Counted from the first letter of the stretch, positions 1-8,541 are shown. The stretch is 64,000 nucleotides of DNA from Actinacidiphila yeochonensis CN732 (GCF_000745345.1 NZ_JQNR01000005.1:3348001-3412000), one strand, 5' to 3'. A program made the numbers and translations. The notes: generated by a model from the sequence alone, not told the origin.

Positions 1-160
1 AGGAGCCGGAGGAGCCGCCGCAGGCCGCGACCGGGGCGAGCGCCAGGACCGTCACCACCCCCACCGCCGCCAGCCGGGCCCGCCGGGGCCTGCCGCTGCC
101 GGTGGTACCCCTGCTGACGTCGGAAGACTCCGCGCACCGCTCCGTGAAAGGTATATGCAT
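1..160 (-). CDS. N-terminus of an ABC-type solute-binding lipoprotein (partial)
   Basis: Reading leftward from an ATG at 158-160, 53 codons stay open to the window edge. They encode a basic N-terminus, a hydrophobic stretch (about residues 30-43) and a lipobox ending V-A-A-C at residue 47, followed by GGSSGS. This is the pattern of an exported, lipid-anchored substrate-binding protein of an ABC importer. An AAGGCAGGGG ribosome binding site precedes the start. The gene is divergent from the IclR regulator, which suggests a sugar importer for the adjacent catabolic cluster. The substrate-binding domain lies outside the window, so the lipoprotein call is firm but the transporter role is inferred from context. 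Confidence 0.7.
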   Translation of the reverse strand, partial: MHIPFTERCAESSDVSRGTTGSGRPRRARLAAVGVVTVLALAPVAACGGSSGS

Positions 161-210
161 AGCCCCTGCCTTGAGTTCGACCGTTCAGAAGACCGAATGG
201 CGTTGGAGTA

Positions 211-244
211 CCTGAACTTACGGCGGCATTTGATATAGCGTCAA
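211..244 (-). promoter_or_regulatory. Promoter of the lipoprotein gene with overlapping GTTCAGG operator
   Basis: On the minus strand a -35 TTGACG (239-244) and -10 TAAGTT (215-220) are separated by 18 bp. The -10 runs straight into GTTCAGG (211-217). A second half-site GTTCAG lies at 183-188 on the plus strand, giving an inverted repeat GTTCAG-N23-CTGAAC. The same -10/operator overlap occurs upstream of the enolase operon (1365-1397). The divergent IclR regulator is the natural candidate binder. Confidence 0.6.
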
Positions 245-321
245 GGCACGTGTCGTGATGAGAGTGGGCGCTGTGGCGGCGCCGAGACACGGCGCTGGGG
301 AGTGCGGGGAGCGGAGGAACT

Positions 322-1161
322 GTGGAACCGGTGGGTGGAGCGGCACGCGGCGGCGGAGTGGCGCGCGGCGCGGAGCGAGCGGTCGAGCGCAGGCCGGAGG
401 AGGTGAAGTCCGCGGCGCGCGCGCTGGAGGTGCTGGAACTGCTGGGCACGGACGGCGCGCGGCTGTCGCTGGCCGAGATGGCCTCGGCGATGGCCGTGCC
501 GAAGAGCAGCCTGCACGCGATCCTGCGCACGATGGAGGCGCGCCGCTGGGTGGACGTCGACCCGTCCGGCACCCGCTACAGCCTGGGACTGAAGGCGCTG
601 CTGACCGGCACGGCCTATCTGGAGGGGGACGACGTCACGAGCCTGGCCGGACCGGTGCTCGACGCCCTGGCCGAGGAGACCGGCGAGGCCGTCCACCTGG
701 GCAGACTGGACGGCACCAACGTCGTCTACCTGGCCAAACGCGAGTCCCGGCACGCGCTGCGGATGTACTCCGCGGTGGGCAGGAGGCTGCCGGCGCACGC
801 CACCGGGCTGGGCAAGGCGGTGCTGTCGCAGTACGACCCCGCCGAGGTGCAGCGGCGGTTGGACTGGCCGCTGGAGCGGCTGACCCCCAACACCGTGGTG
901 GACCCCGACGCGTTCCTGGCGCAGCTCGCGGAGGCGCGGCTGCGCGGCTGGGCGATGGACGACGGGGAGAACTCCGCCGACATCCGCTGCGTGGCCGTCG
1001 CGCTCGGCGGCGGCCAGGGCGGGGGGCACGGCGGCGACGCGCTCAGCTGCTCGGCGCCGGTGAGCCGGATGGACGACGCGCGGGCCGAGGAGGTCGCGCA
1101 GCTGGTGACCGAGGCCGCGCACTCGCTGAGCACCCTGCTGAAGCGGCTCGGCCAGCACTGA
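322..1161 (+). CDS. IclR-family transcriptional regulator
   Basis: The protein has 279 residues and starts at a GTG preceded by GGAGGAACT. After about 25 low-complexity residues comes a winged helix-turn-helix (roughly 28-85; SAARALEVLELL and VPKSSLHAILRTM are the IclR HTH signature). An IclR effector-binding domain follows (about 95-270), with the typical HLGRLDGTNVVYLAK, ATGLGKAVL and GWAMDDGENSADIRCVA blocks. IclR proteins are usually local repressors of sugar or aromatic catabolism and bind a small catabolite. It lies between the divergent lipoprotein gene and the enolase operon, both of which carry GTTCAGG operator-like sites, so it probably controls both. A glycine-rich insertion (GGGQGGGHGG) in the effector domain is unusual. 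Confidence 0.92.
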   Translation: MEPVGGAARGGGVARGAERAVERRPEEVKSAARALEVLELLGTDGARLSLAEMASAMAVPKSSLHAILRTMEARRWVDVDPSGTRYSLGLKALLTGTAYLEGDDVTSLAGPVLDALAEETGEAVHLGRLDGTNVVYLAKRESRHALRMYSAVGRRLPAHATGLGKAVLSQYDPAEVQRRLDWPLERLTPNTVVDPDAFLAQLAEARLRGWAMDDGENSADIRCVAVALGGGQGGGHGGDALSCSAPVSRMDDARAEEVAQLVTEAAHSLSTLLKRLGQH

Positions 1162-1364
1162 TCCCCGCGGTATGCGGCGCGCGGGGCCTGGGGCAGGGGT
1201 ACGGCCCGGGGGGTGGGAGCGGTCCGGGTCGGGGCCCGGCGCCGGGCCGGGGGTGGGGCGGCGTGCGGGGGCCTGGGCTGCGCCGGCCGGGGTGTTCGCG
1301 GACGCCCGGCGCGGCAACGTTGTCAGAAGTCGCCGGGGAGCGGCACCCGGTGCCGTACGCCCCG

Positions 1365-1397
1365 TTGACAAATCCCGTACCGGCTCCCTACGTTCAG
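1365..1397 (+). promoter_or_regulatory. Promoter of the enolase-ThuA-Gfo operon with overlapping GTTCAGG operator
   Basis: TTGACA (1365-1370) and TACGTT (1389-1394) are separated by 18 bp. CGTTCAGG (1391-1398) overlaps the -10. The CGTTCAGNAGA core matches the plus-strand site at 182-192, and the promoter geometry matches that of the lipoprotein gene. A repressor bound here would block RNA polymerase. Confidence 0.65.
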
Positions 1398-1438
1398 GAG
1401 AAGGTACGCTGTTCCGCTATCTGTACGTGGGAGTTCGC

Positions 1439-2722
1439 ATGCCCCTGCCTGATGCCGGCCCCGCACTGCTCGCCCCCGCACCCTGGGTGGACGAGCGCGG
1501 CGCCGCCGTCCGCATCACGGCCGTCCGCACCTTCCTGACCGCCCCGCACGGCTGCCCCCACCTCGTCGTCCGCGTCGAGACCAACGACCCCGGCCTGTAC
1601 GGGCTGGGATGCGCCAGCGATCCGCAGCGTACCCTCGCGGTGCGCTCGGTAATCGACGACTACGTCGCGCCGCTGCTCGCCGGCCGCGACCCCGACGACA
1701 TCGACGACATCCACCGGCTGCTGCTCAACAGCGCCTACTGGCGCGGCGGTTCCATCACGGGCAACGCCCTGGGCGGGGTCGACACCGCGCTGTGGGACCT
1801 GAAGGCCAAGCGGCTCGGCGCCCCGCTGTACTCGCTCTTCGGCGGCCGGGTGCGCACCTTCGCCGAGGCGTACACGCACGTCGACGGCCTGGACGCGGCC
1901 GAGCTGGCCGACAAGGTGGCCGCCGCCCGCGAGCGCGGCTTCCGCCATGTGCGGGTGCAGGCGGCGGTGCCGGGCGCCGACACCTACGGCGCCCACGGCG
2001 GCGGCGCCGACCCGGCCGCGGTCCGCGAGCGGCGCGCCCCCTGGGACAGCGCCGGCTACCTCCGGTACGTCCCCGAGGTGCTCACCCGGGTCCGGGAACT
2101 CGTCGGCGACGACGTCGAGCTGCTGCACGACGTGCACGAGCGACTGGACCCGCGGCAGGCCCGCGAGTTCCTCCGGCGGGTGGAGGACGCGCGGCTCTAC
2201 TTCGTGGAGGACCTGCTCGCGCCGGAGGACGCCCGCCACTTCAAGCGGCTGCACGACGCCTCCCCGGTGCCGCTGGCCGTGGGCGAACTCTTCCACGACC
2301 CGGCCCAGTTCACCGCCCTGCTGGCCGGACCGGACATCGACTTCGCCCGCATCCGGGTGCCCACCCTCGGCGGCCTCACCCCGGCCCGGAAGATCGCCGC
2401 GCTGTGCGAGCTGACCGGGGTGCGGCTGGCCCCGCACGGACCGGCCGACGTCAGCCCGATCGCCCAGGCGGCCACCCTGGCCATGGACATCTCCAGCCAC
2501 GCGTTCGGGGTGCAGGAGGCGGCGGCCTTCCACCCCGCCGCCCACGAGGTCTACCCCGGCACCATCACCCCGTCGGACGGCGGCCTGCGCCCGCACCCCA
2601 CCCCGGGCCACGGTGTGGACTTCGACGAGGCCGCCGCCCGGCGGTACCCCGTCCCCGAACCGCTCGCCCACGACCGGTGGGCCCTGCTGCGCAACACCGA
2701 TGGGAGCGTGCAACGCCCGTGA
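1439..2722 (+). CDS. Enolase-superfamily sugar acid dehydratase (mannonate/altronate dehydratase-like)
   Basis: 427 residues. The enolase N-terminal domain (about 20-130) is followed by the mandelate racemase/muconate lactonizing barrel. Metal ligands are visible as Asp231 (LLHDVH), Glu257 (FVED) and Glu283 (AVGE), and a late His occurs in GHGVDFDE. The sequence resembles the ManD/RspA subfamily, which dehydrates D-mannonate or D-altronate to 2-keto-3-deoxygluconate; the exact sugar acid is not determined. The ATG at 1439 is preferred; an in-frame GTG at 1427 lacks a ribosome binding site. The stop overlaps the ThuA start (GTGA), so the three-gene operon is translationally coupled. The upstream promoter carries the putative IclR operator. 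Confidence 0.88.
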   Translation: MPLPDAGPALLAPAPWVDERGAAVRITAVRTFLTAPHGCPHLVVRVETNDPGLYGLGCASDPQRTLAVRSVIDDYVAPLLAGRDPDDIDDIHRLLLNSAYWRGGSITGNALGGVDTALWDLKAKRLGAPLYSLFGGRVRTFAEAYTHVDGLDAAELADKVAAARERGFRHVRVQAAVPGADTYGAHGGGADPAAVRERRAPWDSAGYLRYVPEVLTRVRELVGDDVELLHDVHERLDPRQAREFLRRVEDARLYFVEDLLAPEDARHFKRLHDASPVPLAVGELFHDPAQFTALLAGPDIDFARIRVPTLGGLTPARKIAALCELTGVRLAPHGPADVSPIAQAATLAMDISSHAFGVQEAAAFHPAAHEVYPGTITPSDGGLRPHPTPGHGVDFDEAAARRYPVPEPLAHDRWALLRNTDGSVQRP

Positions 2723-3396
2723 CGAACTCGACGGCCGCGACCGGCCGGCCCCGCCGGGCCCTGGTGGTCCGCGGCGGCTGGGAGGGCCACGTGCCCGTGG
2801 CCGCCACCGACCTCTTCATCCCGTTCCTCAAGGAGCACGGCTTCGACGTGGAGGTCTCCGACAGCCTGGACGTCTACGCCGACGCCGAACGGACCGCCGC
2901 CGCCGACCTGGTGGTCCACTGCTGGACGATGGGCGAAGCAACCCCCGAGCAGACCGCGGGCCTGGCCGCCGCGGTCCGGGCCGGCACCGGACTGGCCGGC
3001 TGGCACGGCGGGATCATCGACTCCTTCCGCGGCAACCTCGACTACCACCTGCTGACCGGTGGTCAGTTCCTGCACCACCCGCCCGGTTTCGTCGAGCACA
3101 CCGTGCACGTGGTGCCCGAGCGGTCCGGCCATCCGGTGGTCGCCGGGCTGTCCGACTTCGCCGTCGACACCGAGCAGTACTGGGTGGCCACCGACCCGGA
3201 CATCGACCTGCTGGCCACCACCGTCTTCCCGGCGGACGAGCGGCGCGACCACCCGGTCGCGATGCCCGCGGTGTGGACCCGGCGGCACGGCGCCGGGCGG
3301 GTCTTCGTCAGCGCCATCGGACACAAGACCGACGACTTCGACGTGCCCGAGGTGCGGGCGCTGACCGAGAGGGGACTGCTGTGGGCGAGCCGTTGA
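2719..3396 (+). CDS. ThuA-domain protein (trehalose utilisation-like, class I GATase fold)
   Basis: 225 residues starting at a GTG that overlaps the preceding stop by 4 bp. The fold signature is seen in ALVVRGGWEGH near the start, LVVHCWTMG, GLAGWHGG and the closing VFVSAIGHKTDDF segment. ThuA proteins have a glutamine-amidotransferase-like fold and recur in sugar catabolic clusters. Some are implicated in 3-keto sugar metabolism together with Gfo/Idh/MocA dehydrogenases, which fits its position directly before such a gene. The catalytic role of ThuA is poorly defined, so only the family is called. Translation is coupled on both sides: 4-bp overlap upstream and 16-bp overlap downstream. Confidence 0.88.
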   Translation: MTNSTAATGRPRRALVVRGGWEGHVPVAATDLFIPFLKEHGFDVEVSDSLDVYADAERTAAADLVVHCWTMGEATPEQTAGLAAAVRAGTGLAGWHGGIIDSFRGNLDYHLLTGGQFLHHPPGFVEHTVHVVPERSGHPVVAGLSDFAVDTEQYWVATDPDIDLLATTVFPADERRDHPVAMPAVWTRRHGAGRVFVSAIGHKTDDFDVPEVRALTERGLLWASR

Positions 3397-4484
3397 GGGT
3401 GGGGATGGTCGGTGCCGGCAAGATCAGCGGCCAGTACCTGGACACCCTGGCCCGCGACCCGGCGCTGCGGCTGACCGCCGTCACCGACCTGGACCCGGAG
3501 CGGGCCCGCGCGGCGGCCGACCGGGCCGGTGCGGCGACGGCCGCCTCGGTGGCCGAACTGGTCGCCCGCGAGGACGTCGACGCGGTGCTCAACCTGACCG
3601 TCCCGGCCGCGCACGCCGAGGTGGCGCTCGCCGCCGTCGCCGCGGGCAAGCACGTCTACGGCGAGAAGCCGCTGGCCGCCACCCGCGAGGAGGCCGCCGC
3701 GGTGCTGGCCGCGGCGCGCGGCGCCGGGGTACGGGTGGGCAGCGCGCCCGACACCGTGCTCGGCACCGGCGTGCAGACCGCCCGGCGGGCGGTCGACGAG
3801 GGCCTGGTGGGCCGCCCGGTCGCCGCCACCGCGTTCATGACCACCGCCGGCCACGAGGCATGGCACCCCGACCCGGAGTTCTACTACCGGCCCGGCGGCG
3901 GCCCGCTGCTCGACATGGGCCCGTACTACCTCTCCGCACTGGTCCACCTGCTGGGTCCGGTGGTCCGGGTGACCGGCGCCGCCTCCCGGCCGCGCGCCGA
4001 ACGCGCCGTCGGCAGCGGGCCGCGCGCCGGGCAGACGTTCGCCGTCGAGGTCGACACCCACGTCACCGGGGTCCTCGAACACGCCGGCGGAGCGCTGTCG
4101 ACGCTGGTGATGAGCTTCGACGTGCACGCCGCCCGGCTGCCCCGGATCGAGGTGCACGGCACGGAGGGCTCGCTGTCGGTGCCCGACCCGAACGGCTTCG
4201 ACGGTCCGGTCGAACTCCACCCGGCGGGCGGCCCCTGGCAGTTGCTGCCGCCCTCGGCCGGATACGTCGGTGCCGGGCGCGGCACCGGCCTGGCCGACCT
4301 CGCGGGCGCGCTGGCCGCCGGCCGCCCGCACCTGGCCTCGGCCGCGCTGGCCGGGCACGTCCTGGACGTGATGCTGACCCTGCTCGACGCGGCGCACGCC
4401 GGCCGCACCCTCGCGGTGGAGCCCGGCGCGGAGCGGCCCGGCGCCGTGCCCGGGCTGGTGGAGCCGGCGGCCGCGCCGGCCTGA
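3381..4484 (+). CDS. Gfo/Idh/MocA-family NAD(P)-dependent sugar oxidoreductase
   Basis: 367 residues from a GTG inside the ThuA gene, with GAGAGGGG as ribosome binding site. The N-terminal Rossmann fold has VGMVGAGKISGQYL. The conserved EKPLA lysine motif lies near residue 94. The C-terminal alpha/beta domain includes GGGPLLDMGPYYLSALVHLLG and VHGTEGSLSVPDPN. The family oxidises or reduces sugars and sugar acids, often to 3-keto derivatives. It is the last gene of the operon begun by the enolase and ends about 80 bp before an intrinsic terminator. The substrate is unknown; partnership with the ThuA protein is inferred from adjacency and overlap. Confidence 0.92.
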   Translation: MGEPLRVGMVGAGKISGQYLDTLARDPALRLTAVTDLDPERARAAADRAGAATAASVAELVAREDVDAVLNLTVPAAHAEVALAAVAAGKHVYGEKPLAATREEAAAVLAAARGAGVRVGSAPDTVLGTGVQTARRAVDEGLVGRPVAATAFMTTAGHEAWHPDPEFYYRPGGGPLLDMGPYYLSALVHLLGPVVRVTGAASRPRAERAVGSGPRAGQTFAVEVDTHVTGVLEHAGGALSTLVMSFDVHAARLPRIEVHGTEGSLSVPDPNGFDGPVELHPAGGPWQLLPPSAGYVGAGRGTGLADLAGALAAGRPHLASAALAGHVLDVMLTLLDAAHAGRTLAVEPGAERPGAVPGLVEPAAAPA

Positions 4485-4505
4485 GCCCCGCCCGGCGGGC
4501 CCGGC

Positions 4506-4538
4506 GGGCAGGCGGTTCCGGTGGGCAGGCGGTTCCGG
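4506..4538. repeat. Two tandem copies of a 17-bp repeat
   Basis: GGGCAGGCGGTTCCGG occurs at 4506-4521 and again at 4523-4538, separated by one T. It lies between the Gfo stop codon and the terminator. No function is evident; it looks like a local slippage duplication. Confidence 0.7.
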
Positions 4539-4560
4539 AAAAGGCGGTGAAGAGGGGGCG

Positions 4561-4591
4561 AAAAGCGACGGCGGCACACGCCGTCGTTTTT
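4561..4591 (+). terminator. Intrinsic terminator of the enolase operon
   Basis: An 8-bp perfect stem CGACGGCG (4566-4573) / CGCCGTCG (4579-4586) with loop GCACA is followed by five T residues. The left side is flanked by four A residues, so it could also act on the other strand. It is one of few hairpins in the window with a U-tract. Confidence 0.8.
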
Positions 4592-4613
4592 CACCGGCCG
4601 CGATGTCATGCGA

Positions 4614-4777
4614 CTTAGTTTCCGGATCGCCCACGCAATGGCACGGAAATGCCATGACATTCGCGAACGTGCAGGTCAGTGCGGTAGTGAAAAGTCAGGA
4701 GGGATGAAGACGTTGACTTGATAACACTCATGGATTTACATGGCGGCAACCCGCTGGACAGGAAGGGCTGCCGCCAT
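4614..4777 (+). promoter_or_regulatory. GH38 promoter region with inverted repeats
   Basis: A -35 TTGACT (4713-4718) and -10 TTACAT (4736-4741) are spaced by 17 bp. Upstream are CTTAGTTTC (4614-4622), shared with the GH3 promoter, and a LacI-like dyad ATGGCA-N6-TGCCAT (4638-4655). ATGGCGGCA (4740-4748) and TGCCGCCAT (4769-4777) form a second inverted repeat over the -10 and the start codon. An ATG at 4740 lies inside the -10 and so cannot be the start; this supports 4776. Confidence 0.5.
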
Positions 4778-7700
4778 GCATGACCGGATCGCCCGCGGCG
4801 AGGAGCGGATATCCGCATTCCTCACCGGGAAGCTGCGCCCCGCGTTGTATCCGCAACGCCTGCCCATGGACGTCGGCGCCTGGCACATCCTGGGCGAGCC
4901 GGTCCCCGCCGAGGTGGCGCTGCGCGCCCCCTACGCACCCTTCGCCGTGGGCGAGCCGTGGGGCAGGCCCTGGTCCACCACCTGGTTCGAGGTCCGCGCC
5001 ACCCTCCCCGAGCGGTGGGCCGGCCGCCGGGTCGAGGTGCTGGTCGACCTCGGCTCCGACGAGGCCGGCGGCCGCGCCGAGGCGCTCGTCCACGACGCCC
5101 GCGGCAACCCCGTCCAGGGCCTCCACCCGAACCTGTGCGCCGTCCCGGTCGCCGCCGCCGCGGCCGGCGGCGAGCAGGTGCGGCTGCTGGTCGAGGCCGC
5201 CGCCAACCCCCGTATCGAGGGCGCCACCGGCGCCGGCGTCCGCTACGGCGACCCGGCCACCGCCGGCGACGCCCCCCTGTACCGGCTGCGCCGGGCGGAC
5301 CTGGCGGTGCGCGACGAGGACGTGTGGGGCCTGCTGCACGACATCGAGGCGCTGGACGGGCTGATGCGCGCGCTGCCCGAGGCACTGCCGCGCCGCCACG
5401 AGATCCGCGTCGCCCTGGAACGGGCCGTCGACGCCGTCGACCCCCGGGCCGTGGCCCGTACCGCCGCCCTCGCGCGTACGGTCCTCGCCCCGGTGCTGAG
5501 CCGCCGTGCCCACGACTCCGCGCACACCCTGGCCGCCGTGGGCCACGCGCACATCGACTCCGCCTGGCTGTGGCCGGTGCGGGAGACCGTCCGCAAGTGT
5601 GCCCGGACCTTCAGCACCATGGCCGCCCTCGCCGAGGAGTACCCCGGGCTGGTGGTCGCCGCGTCCTCCGCGCAGCACTACGCGTGGGTCAAGGAGCACC
5701 ACCCGCACGTCTTCGAACGGGTCCGGAAGGCCGTCGCGGCCGGCACCTGGGCGCCGGTCGGCGGCATGTGGGTGGAGGCCGATATCGAACTGCCGGGCGG
5801 CGAGGCGCTGGTACGGCAGTTCACGCACGGCCGGCGGTTCCTCCGCGACGAACTCGGCGTCGACGCCGAGGGGGTGTGGCTGCCCGACGCCTCCGGCGGC
5901 TCCGCGGCCTTCCCGCAACTGGCCGCGCTCGCCGGCGCGTCCTGGGTGCTGACCCGCCGCCCGGACCCGGGCGCCGCCGACGCGCCGCCGCACCACACCT
6001 TCCACTGGGAGGGCATCGACGGCACCCGCGTCCTCACCCACCTGGCCCCCGGCGGGGAGTCGGGCAGCACCCTGACCGGTGGCGAACTGGCTGACAACGT
6101 TGCCGAGTTCGCCGACAAGGGGACGGCGACCGCGTCGCTGCTGCCGTTCGGCCGACCCGACGGCGGCCCGGACCGCGCGATGCTGGAACGGGCCGGCCGC
6201 TACGCCGACCTGGACGGCTCCCCCCGGGTGGTGCCGACCACGCCGGCCGCCTTCTTCCGCGAGGCCGAGCGGGAGAACCCCCACCCGCCGGTGTGGCGAG
6301 GTGAGTTGGACCTCACCCCGCACCGCGGCAGCTACACCAGCCAGGCCCGCACCAAGCGCGGCAACCGGCGCAGCGAGGTGCTGCTGCACGAGGCCGAGCT
6401 GTGGTCGGCCACCGCCGCCGTCCGGCACGGAATCCCCTACCCGTACGACGAGTTGGACCGGCTGTGGAAGCTGGTGCTGCTCCAGCAGTGCCACGACATC
6501 CTGCCGGGCACCTCGATCGCCTGGGTGCACCAGGAGGCCGAGCAGGCCCACCGCGACGCGCAGCGGCGGCTGGAGCGGCTGGTGCGGCGGGCCGTCGGCG
6601 ACCCGGACGGCTCGGTGGTGCTCAACCCCGGCCCCCGGGACCGCCGTGAGGTGGTGGTGCTCGCGGCCGGAGCCGGCCCGCGGCCCGCCGGCCAGCGGCT
6701 CGCCGACGGGCGCACCGCCGTACTGGCCGAGGCGCCGGCGCTGGGCGCCGGGCGGGCGGGCCTGCCGCTCGACGGCCTGCCGCCGGTCACCGCCGAACCC
6801 CGCGACGGCGGCTTCGTCCTCGACAACGGGCTGCTGCGGGTGCGGATCGACGCGGCCGGCCTGGTCCGGTCCGCCGTCCATCTCGCCTCCGGCCGCGAGG
6901 CCGTGGCGCCCGGCGGGGCCGGCAACCTGCTCCAACTCCACCGCGACCACCCGGCCGGCTGGAGCGCGCTCCACCTCGACCCGCGCGCGCCGCGCGACCT
7001 GGACGCCGCCGAGCGGGTCGAGCTGCGCGAGTGCGGGCCCCTGCTGGCCACCGTCCGGGTGGTGCGCACCACCGGCCGGTCCGTCATCGTCCAGGACCTC
7101 ACCCTCACCGCGGGCGGCCCCGCGCTGAGCGTCGACACCGAGATCGACTGGCGGGAGCAGGACACCGTCCTCAAGGCCGCCTGGGAGCTGGACGTGCACG
7201 CCGCGCACAGCACGGCCGAGACCCAGTTCGGCCACGTCACCCGGCCCACCCACGACAACTCCGGTGCGGACGGCGGCTGCCGGGAGGCGGCCGCGCAGCG
7301 CTGGGTGCACGTCGGCGAGCACGGCTTCGGAGTGGCGCTGGCCGCCGACACCGGCTACGGCTACGACACCGCGCGCCGCACCCGGCTCGACGGCGGCACC
7401 ACCACGGTGGTCCGCAGCACCCTGCTGCGGGCCCCGCACAGCCCCGACCCGCACGCCGACCGCGGCCAGCACCGCTTCCGGCACACGCTGCGGCCCGGTG
7501 CCGATGTCGGCGACGCCGTCGCCGAGGGCTACGCCGTCAACCTGCCGCTGCGGCCGGGCCCGGACAGGCCCGCCCCGGAGCCGCCGCTGGTGCGCGTCGA
7601 CCACCCCGACGTGGTGGTGGAGACGGTCAAGCTCGCCGACGACCGCGGCGGCGACGTCGTGGTGCGGCTGTACGAGTCACGTGGCGGCCGGGTCCGCACC

Positions 7701-7862
7701 ACGCTCAGCGCGGACTTCCCGCTCGCCGCCGTCGAGGAGACCGACCTGATGGAGGAACCGCTGGTGAGCCGCGTCCCCGGTGAGCCGCTGACGCTGCGGC
7801 CGTTCCAGATCCTCACGCTGCGGCTCACCCCGGGCACCACCGGGGAGGCCGGCCGTGGCTGA
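4776..7862 (+). CDS. GH38 alpha-mannosidase (class II)
   Basis: 1028 residues, starting at ATG 4776 behind GGAAGGG. The N-terminal domain is followed by the catalytic barrel. Zinc-binding His257 and Asp259-261 region reads GHAHIDSAWLWP. The nucleophile Asp371 lies in GVWLPDASGGSA. CHDILPGTSI supplies the late metal-binding His. The C-terminal half is the usual beta-sandwich assembly. No signal peptide is seen, so it is probably cytoplasmic and hydrolyses imported alpha-mannosides. In most family members the residues after the nucleophile are FGYS-like; here they are SGGS, which may change specificity. Its stop overlaps the next start by 8 bp (GTG 7855), indicating coupling to the downstream HTH gene. 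Confidence 0.93.
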   Translation: MHDRIARGEERISAFLTGKLRPALYPQRLPMDVGAWHILGEPVPAEVALRAPYAPFAVGEPWGRPWSTTWFEVRATLPERWAGRRVEVLVDLGSDEAGGRAEALVHDARGNPVQGLHPNLCAVPVAAAAAGGEQVRLLVEAAANPRIEGATGAGVRYGDPATAGDAPLYRLRRADLAVRDEDVWGLLHDIEALDGLMRALPEALPRRHEIRVALERAVDAVDPRAVARTAALARTVLAPVLSRRAHDSAHTLAAVGHAHIDSAWLWPVRETVRKCARTFSTMAALAEEYPGLVVAASSAQHYAWVKEHHPHVFERVRKAVAAGTWAPVGGMWVEADIELPGGEALVRQFTHGRRFLRDELGVDAEGVWLPDASGGSAAFPQLAALAGASWVLTRRPDPGAADAPPHHTFHWEGIDGTRVLTHLAPGGESGSTLTGGELADNVAEFADKGTATASLLPFGRPDGGPDRAMLERAGRYADLDGSPRVVPTTPAAFFREAERENPHPPVWRGELDLTPHRGSYTSQARTKRGNRRSEVLLHEAELWSATAAVRHGIPYPYDELDRLWKLVLLQQCHDILPGTSIAWVHQEAEQAHRDAQRRLERLVRRAVGDPDGSVVLNPGPRDRREVVVLAAGAGPRPAGQRLADGRTAVLAEAPALGAGRAGLPLDGLPPVTAEPRDGGFVLDNGLLRVRIDAAGLVRSAVHLASGREAVAPGGAGNLLQLHRDHPAGWSALHLDPRAPRDLDAAERVELRECGPLLATVRVVRTTGRSVIVQDLTLTAGGPALSVDTEIDWREQDTVLKAAWELDVHAAHSTAETQFGHVTRPTHDNSGADGGCREAAAQRWVHVGEHGFGVALAADTGYGYDTARRTRLDGGTTTVVRSTLLRAPHSPDPHADRGQHRFRHTLRPGADVGDAVAEGYAVNLPLRPGPDRPAPEPPLVRVDHPDVVVETVKLADDRGGDVVVRLYESRGGRVRTTLSADFPLAAVEETDLMEEPLVSRVPGEPLTLRPFQILTLRLTPGTTGEAGRG

Positions 7863-8541
7863 ACAGGAGCTGCCGGAGCTGGACCTGCTGGCCCGCTGGG
7901 CCGGCGGCGGCGGACCGCTGGCGGTGCGCGCGCAGGTGGTGCTGCTGGCCGCCGAGGGGCTGCGGGACGCTGAGATCGCCCGGCGGCTCGGGGTGTCCCG
8001 GCAGACCGTCGGCACCTGGCGGCACCGCTGGCAGAGCGCCGGGCTGGCCGGCCTGGAGCAGCGGCCGCGCACCGGACGGCCGGCCACCGTCGACGAGGCC
8101 GAGGTGGTCACCCGGGCGCTGCTCGCCCCCGGCGGCTCCGGCGCCAGCCGGGCCATCGCCCGCGAACTCGGCCTGTCGCACGCCACGGTGGCCGCGATCC
8201 GGCGCCGCTGGGGTCTGACCGGCGAGGGCGCGCGCGGCCCCCGGGTGCCGACCCGGCCGCCGCTGCCCGGCGCCGACGTGTGGGTGATGGGCCTGCACGC
8301 CGACGCCCGGCGGGCGGTGCTGCTGGCCGGCACCCGCGCGGACCCGGCGCCGCGGGCGGCGGTCGCCTCGGTCATCGGGGAGGACGTGCTCGACGGGCTG
8401 ACCGAGGCGATGGAACGGCTCCGCGACGCCGCTCCGGCGTGCGCGGAGGCGGCGGTCCCGGCCGGGGCGGGGGCCGCCGCCCTGGTACCCGCGTACGGCG
8501 GCGCCGCGTACGGCGGCTGGGAGGGGCGGCGGCCGCGGTGA
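7855..8541 (+). CDS. IS630-transposase-like helix-turn-helix protein (possible N-terminus of a longer regulator)
   Basis: 228 residues from a GTG overlapping the GH38 stop. Two helix-turn-helix units are readable: GLRDAEIARRLGVSRQTVGTW (about 40-60) and SRAIARELGLSHATVAAIRRRWG (about 97-119), separated by LEQRPRTGRP. This is the DNA-binding half of IS630-family transposases. After it, VMGLHADARRAVLLAG matches the place where the first strand of the DDE domain normally leads to DEKSQ, but those catalytic residues are absent. Lying inside a sugar operon and coupled to GH38, it is more likely a domesticated regulator than an active transposase. The frame closes at 8541, where a GTGA overlap opens another frame continuing the similarity. 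Confidence 0.6.
   Translation: MAEQELPELDLLARWAGGGGPLAVRAQVVLLAAEGLRDAEIARRLGVSRQTVGTWRHRWQSAGLAGLEQRPRTGRPATVDEAEVVTRALLAPGGSGASRAIARELGLSHATVAAIRRRWGLTGEGARGPRVPTRPPLPGADVWVMGLHADARRAVLLAGTRADPAPRAAVASVIGEDVLDGLTEAMERLRDAAPACAEAAVPAGAGAAALVPAYGGAAYGGWEGRRPR

Noticed and set aside
4740..4775. ATG 4740 as the GH38 start
   Set aside because: It falls within the -10 hexamer (4736-4741) and has no ribosome binding site, while ATG 4776 is preceded by GGAAGGG and matches the usual N-terminus.
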